A stretch of 8,103 nt of DNA from Opitutales bacterium (GTDB taxonomy: Bacteria > Verrucomicrobiota > Verrucomicrobiia > Opitutales > T3Sed10-336): NCBI GenBank assembly GCA_007132315.1, contig SLOW01000149.1, forward strand, positions 1 to 8,103, given 5' to 3'. The notes under the pieces were generated by a model. That model worked only from the letters and a program-made list of their open reading frames with translations, ran no database searches and was not told where the DNA came from. Each line of letters starts with the position of its first letter. Positions within the stretch are counted from its first letter, which is position 1. The position numbers and the translations under genes are program-made. Shown here one piece after another: positions 7,084 through 8,103 of this stretch.

Positions 7084-7902
7084 TTATTCCGGCTCGACAT
7101 CGATCCACTCCCCCTCCTGGCCGGCCTGATAATCGAAAAACCGGCGAGACTCCGGTCCCCCCCCGACATGGTAATACAGCCAACCGTTCCGGTCGTCGCT
7201 ATAGAGAAACGGATATATATCCGCCCGCGTCCACAGCCAGTCCTCTATCACCGCGTCCCAAAACCAGAAACCCTGTTCGAAATTCCGCCCCCGGACATAG
7301 ATCCGCCCATGCTCCTGATGGTCGATCCAGCCGCGCTTCTCGCGGTGGTCGAAGTCGGCGTCATCGTACGAGCCGAACCAGAACTCCTCGTCGTCGTCAG
7401 CAAACGGATCGGGTTTCCGGCCGAAAAAATGTACCGTACTCCAGTGCCCTTCCCCGTCTTCCCCGTACTCGTATAACGCCCGTCCGGACGGCTCGCCTGC
7501 CAGGTCATAGTACCACCACGCTCCGTCTTCGTCGTGGTAGAGAAAGGGATACACATCCTGTCGCGTCCACCACCAGCGCTCCCAAATGTGATCCCACATC
7601 CAGAATCCCTGACCGAATCCGGTTCCGGACACGTACAACCAGCCGTGTTCCCGGTGAGCGATCCAGCCCTCGCCGTGAAGGTGGTCGAAGTGTTCGTCGT
7701 TGTACAGCCCGAACCAAGGCGACGAGCGCTCGTGGACGGCGGGATTGGCGGGCAAACCGAAAAAATCGATCGCCGCAACCACGGCGGGCCCGACACCCAC
7801 CAACACCGCGACCATCAGCCCCAGCCGCACGGTCGCGTTTCGACATGCGACCGGTCGCGCCGCGCTCGACCTTCCATTCCAGTGTTCAAGCATCCTTCGC
7901 AC
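7084..7902 (-). CDS. Secreted protein with two Trp/Tyr-rich tandem repeats
   Basis: A 272-residue exported protein of unknown function. A long basic N-region precedes a hydrophobic segment (about 27-44, ending VVAA), which fits a signal peptide with a predicted cleavage near residue 44. The mature part is two homologous units, 63-157 and 175-269, aligned without gaps at a 112-residue offset and about half identical by eye. Each contains WFG-Y, FDH, GW-I-H--EHG, G-x-x-F-x-QGFW-WD, W-x-WTR--D-YPFLY, and YY...G-P..R....Y. The unit recalls Trp/Tyr-rich repeats common in Verrucomicrobiota surface or secreted proteins; that is recall, not a search. The composition is strongly aromatic and acidic with no catalytic motif I recognise, so binding or structure is more likely than enzymology. 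Start: a GTG at 7902 preceded by GGGGGGA (8 nt spacing); an ATG at 7893 is possible but its AAGG abuts the codon. The lipoprotein gene follows 14 nt after the stop. Confidence 0.85.
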   Translation of the reverse strand: MRRMLEHWNGRSSAARPVACRNATVRLGLMVAVLVGVGPAVVAAIDFFGLPANPAVHERSSPWFGLYNDEHFDHLHGEGWIAHREHGWLYVSGTGFGQGFWMWDHIWERWWWTRQDVYPFLYHDEDGAWWYYDLAGEPSGRALYEYGEDGEGHWSTVHFFGRKPDPFADDDEEFWFGSYDDADFDHREKRGWIDHQEHGRIYVRGRNFEQGFWFWDAVIEDWLWTRADIYPFLYSDDRNGWLYYHVGGGPESRRFFDYQAGQEGEWIDVEPE

Positions 7903-7946
7903 GTTCAGAATCCCCCCGCTTTTTGCCGTGATATTTCTTCTTTTAG

Positions 7947-7974
7947 GAGTCTATCGGCGAAGCCCGACAGACTC
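7947..7974 (-). other. Strong hairpin in the leader of the repeat-protein gene
   Basis: On the minus strand GAGTCTGTCGG pairs with CCGATAGACTC over 11 bp with one G-U wobble, closing a 6-nt GCTTCG loop. It lies 45 nt before the GTG start. No T-run follows on either strand (CTAAAAG on the minus strand, GACAACC on the plus strand), so it does not look like an intrinsic terminator. If transcription begins upstream, it would be a structured 5' untranslated element of the repeat-protein/lipoprotein unit. Confidence 0.55.
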
Positions 7975-8021
7975 GACAACCGCCCCCCCTAACACTTCAA
8001 GAGATGCACCACAATGCGTTC

Positions 8022-8031
8022 ACTTGCAAGT
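8022..8031. repeat. Perfect 10-bp palindrome
   Basis: ACTTGCAAGT is a perfect inverted repeat about 120 nt upstream of the repeat-protein start, in non-coding DNA. A dyad of this length can be a regulator binding site, but no second copy is seen in the window. Confidence 0.3.
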
Positions 8032-8062
8032 CTTTGCTCGTTTACATAATCGTCGCTCATCA

Positions 8063-8101
8063 AACCGAGAGCAATCGGATTAAGCCGAATGCTACTCGGT
8101 T
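8063..8101. terminator. Long imperfect hairpin at the right edge, possible terminator
   Basis: AACCGAG pairs with CTCGGTT (7 bp), then AGCA with TGCT past a bulged A (8094), then TCGG with CCGA past an A-A mismatch, closing a 6-nt ATTAAG loop: 15 paired bases in all. On the minus strand the stem ends in CTCGGTTTG, a short T-run, so it may terminate a gene reading in from beyond 8103; a TAA lies at 8102-8100 on that strand. A repeat-family element is the alternative. The neighbouring gene is not in the window. Confidence 0.4.
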
Positions 8102-8103
8102 AA

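Larger units (their letters stand above)
7903..8103. other. Non-coding stretch upstream of the repeat-protein gene
   Basis: About 200 nt without a convincing gene. It holds the two hairpins and the palindrome listed separately. No convincing -35/-10 pair was found for the minus-strand unit. Short frames here lack a ribosome binding site and homology I recognise. Confidence 0.5.

Noticed and set aside
7989..8060. 23-codon minus-strand frame beginning MSDDYVNEQ
   Set aside because: It has no Shine-Dalgarno, is very short and no family is recognised; it could be chance.
7985..8103. Integron attC-like site (TAAC near one end, GTTAA at the other)
   Set aside because: The outer core bases do not fit RYYYAAC/GTTRRRY fully, and the inner left and right arms are not complementary. 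No integrase or cassette array is seen.

Overview
The window is GC-rich, gene-dense bacterial DNA with six convincing protein genes plus part of a seventh reading into the left edge count: an RND/MMPL exporter (cut at position 1), an outer-membrane barrel protein, a family B DNA polymerase, a DUF151 bifunctional nuclease-family protein, a tRNA-dihydrouridine synthase, a small lipoprotein and a secreted tandem-repeat protein, seven in all. I see no rRNA, tRNA, CRISPR array, insertion sequence or phage gene. The Trp/Tyr-rich repeat with a 'W-x-W-T-R...YPFLY...WxYY' core is of a kind I associate with Verrucomicrobiota (Opitutae/Puniceicoccales). The DUF151 protein and synthase also look most like that group. 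This placement rests on recall, not on a search.

Layout. (1) Minus strand, 1-2093 and 2186-2878: a truncated MMPL-type inner-membrane exporter lies behind a signal-peptide-bearing outer-membrane barrel protein whose C-terminal signature resembles PagL/acyloxyacyl-hydrolase barrels. Their order and 92-nt spacing suggest one transcription unit acting on the envelope, perhaps on lipids. (2) Minus strand, 3011-5200: a complete family B DNA polymerase with all exonuclease and polymerase motifs and a C-terminal pentapeptide resembling the beta-clamp-binding tail of E. coli Pol II. (3) Plus strand, 5297-5755 and 5778-6896: the DUF151 protein and the synthase, 22 nt apart and probably co-transcribed, diverging from the polymerase across about 96 nt. 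(4) Minus strand, 7902-7084 then 7069-6821: a secreted two-repeat protein followed 14 nt later by an 82-residue lipoprotein. The lipoprotein gene overlaps the 3' end of the synthase gene tail to tail by 76 nt. (5) 7903-8103: a non-coding leader holding two long hairpins and a perfect 10-bp palindrome.

Most of the window is ordinary chromosome. The parts most worth a second look are the clamp-motif polymerase, the exporter with transport aspartates visible in only one half, the barrel/exporter pair, the repeat-protein/lipoprotein unit with its structured leader, and the overlapping gene ends.
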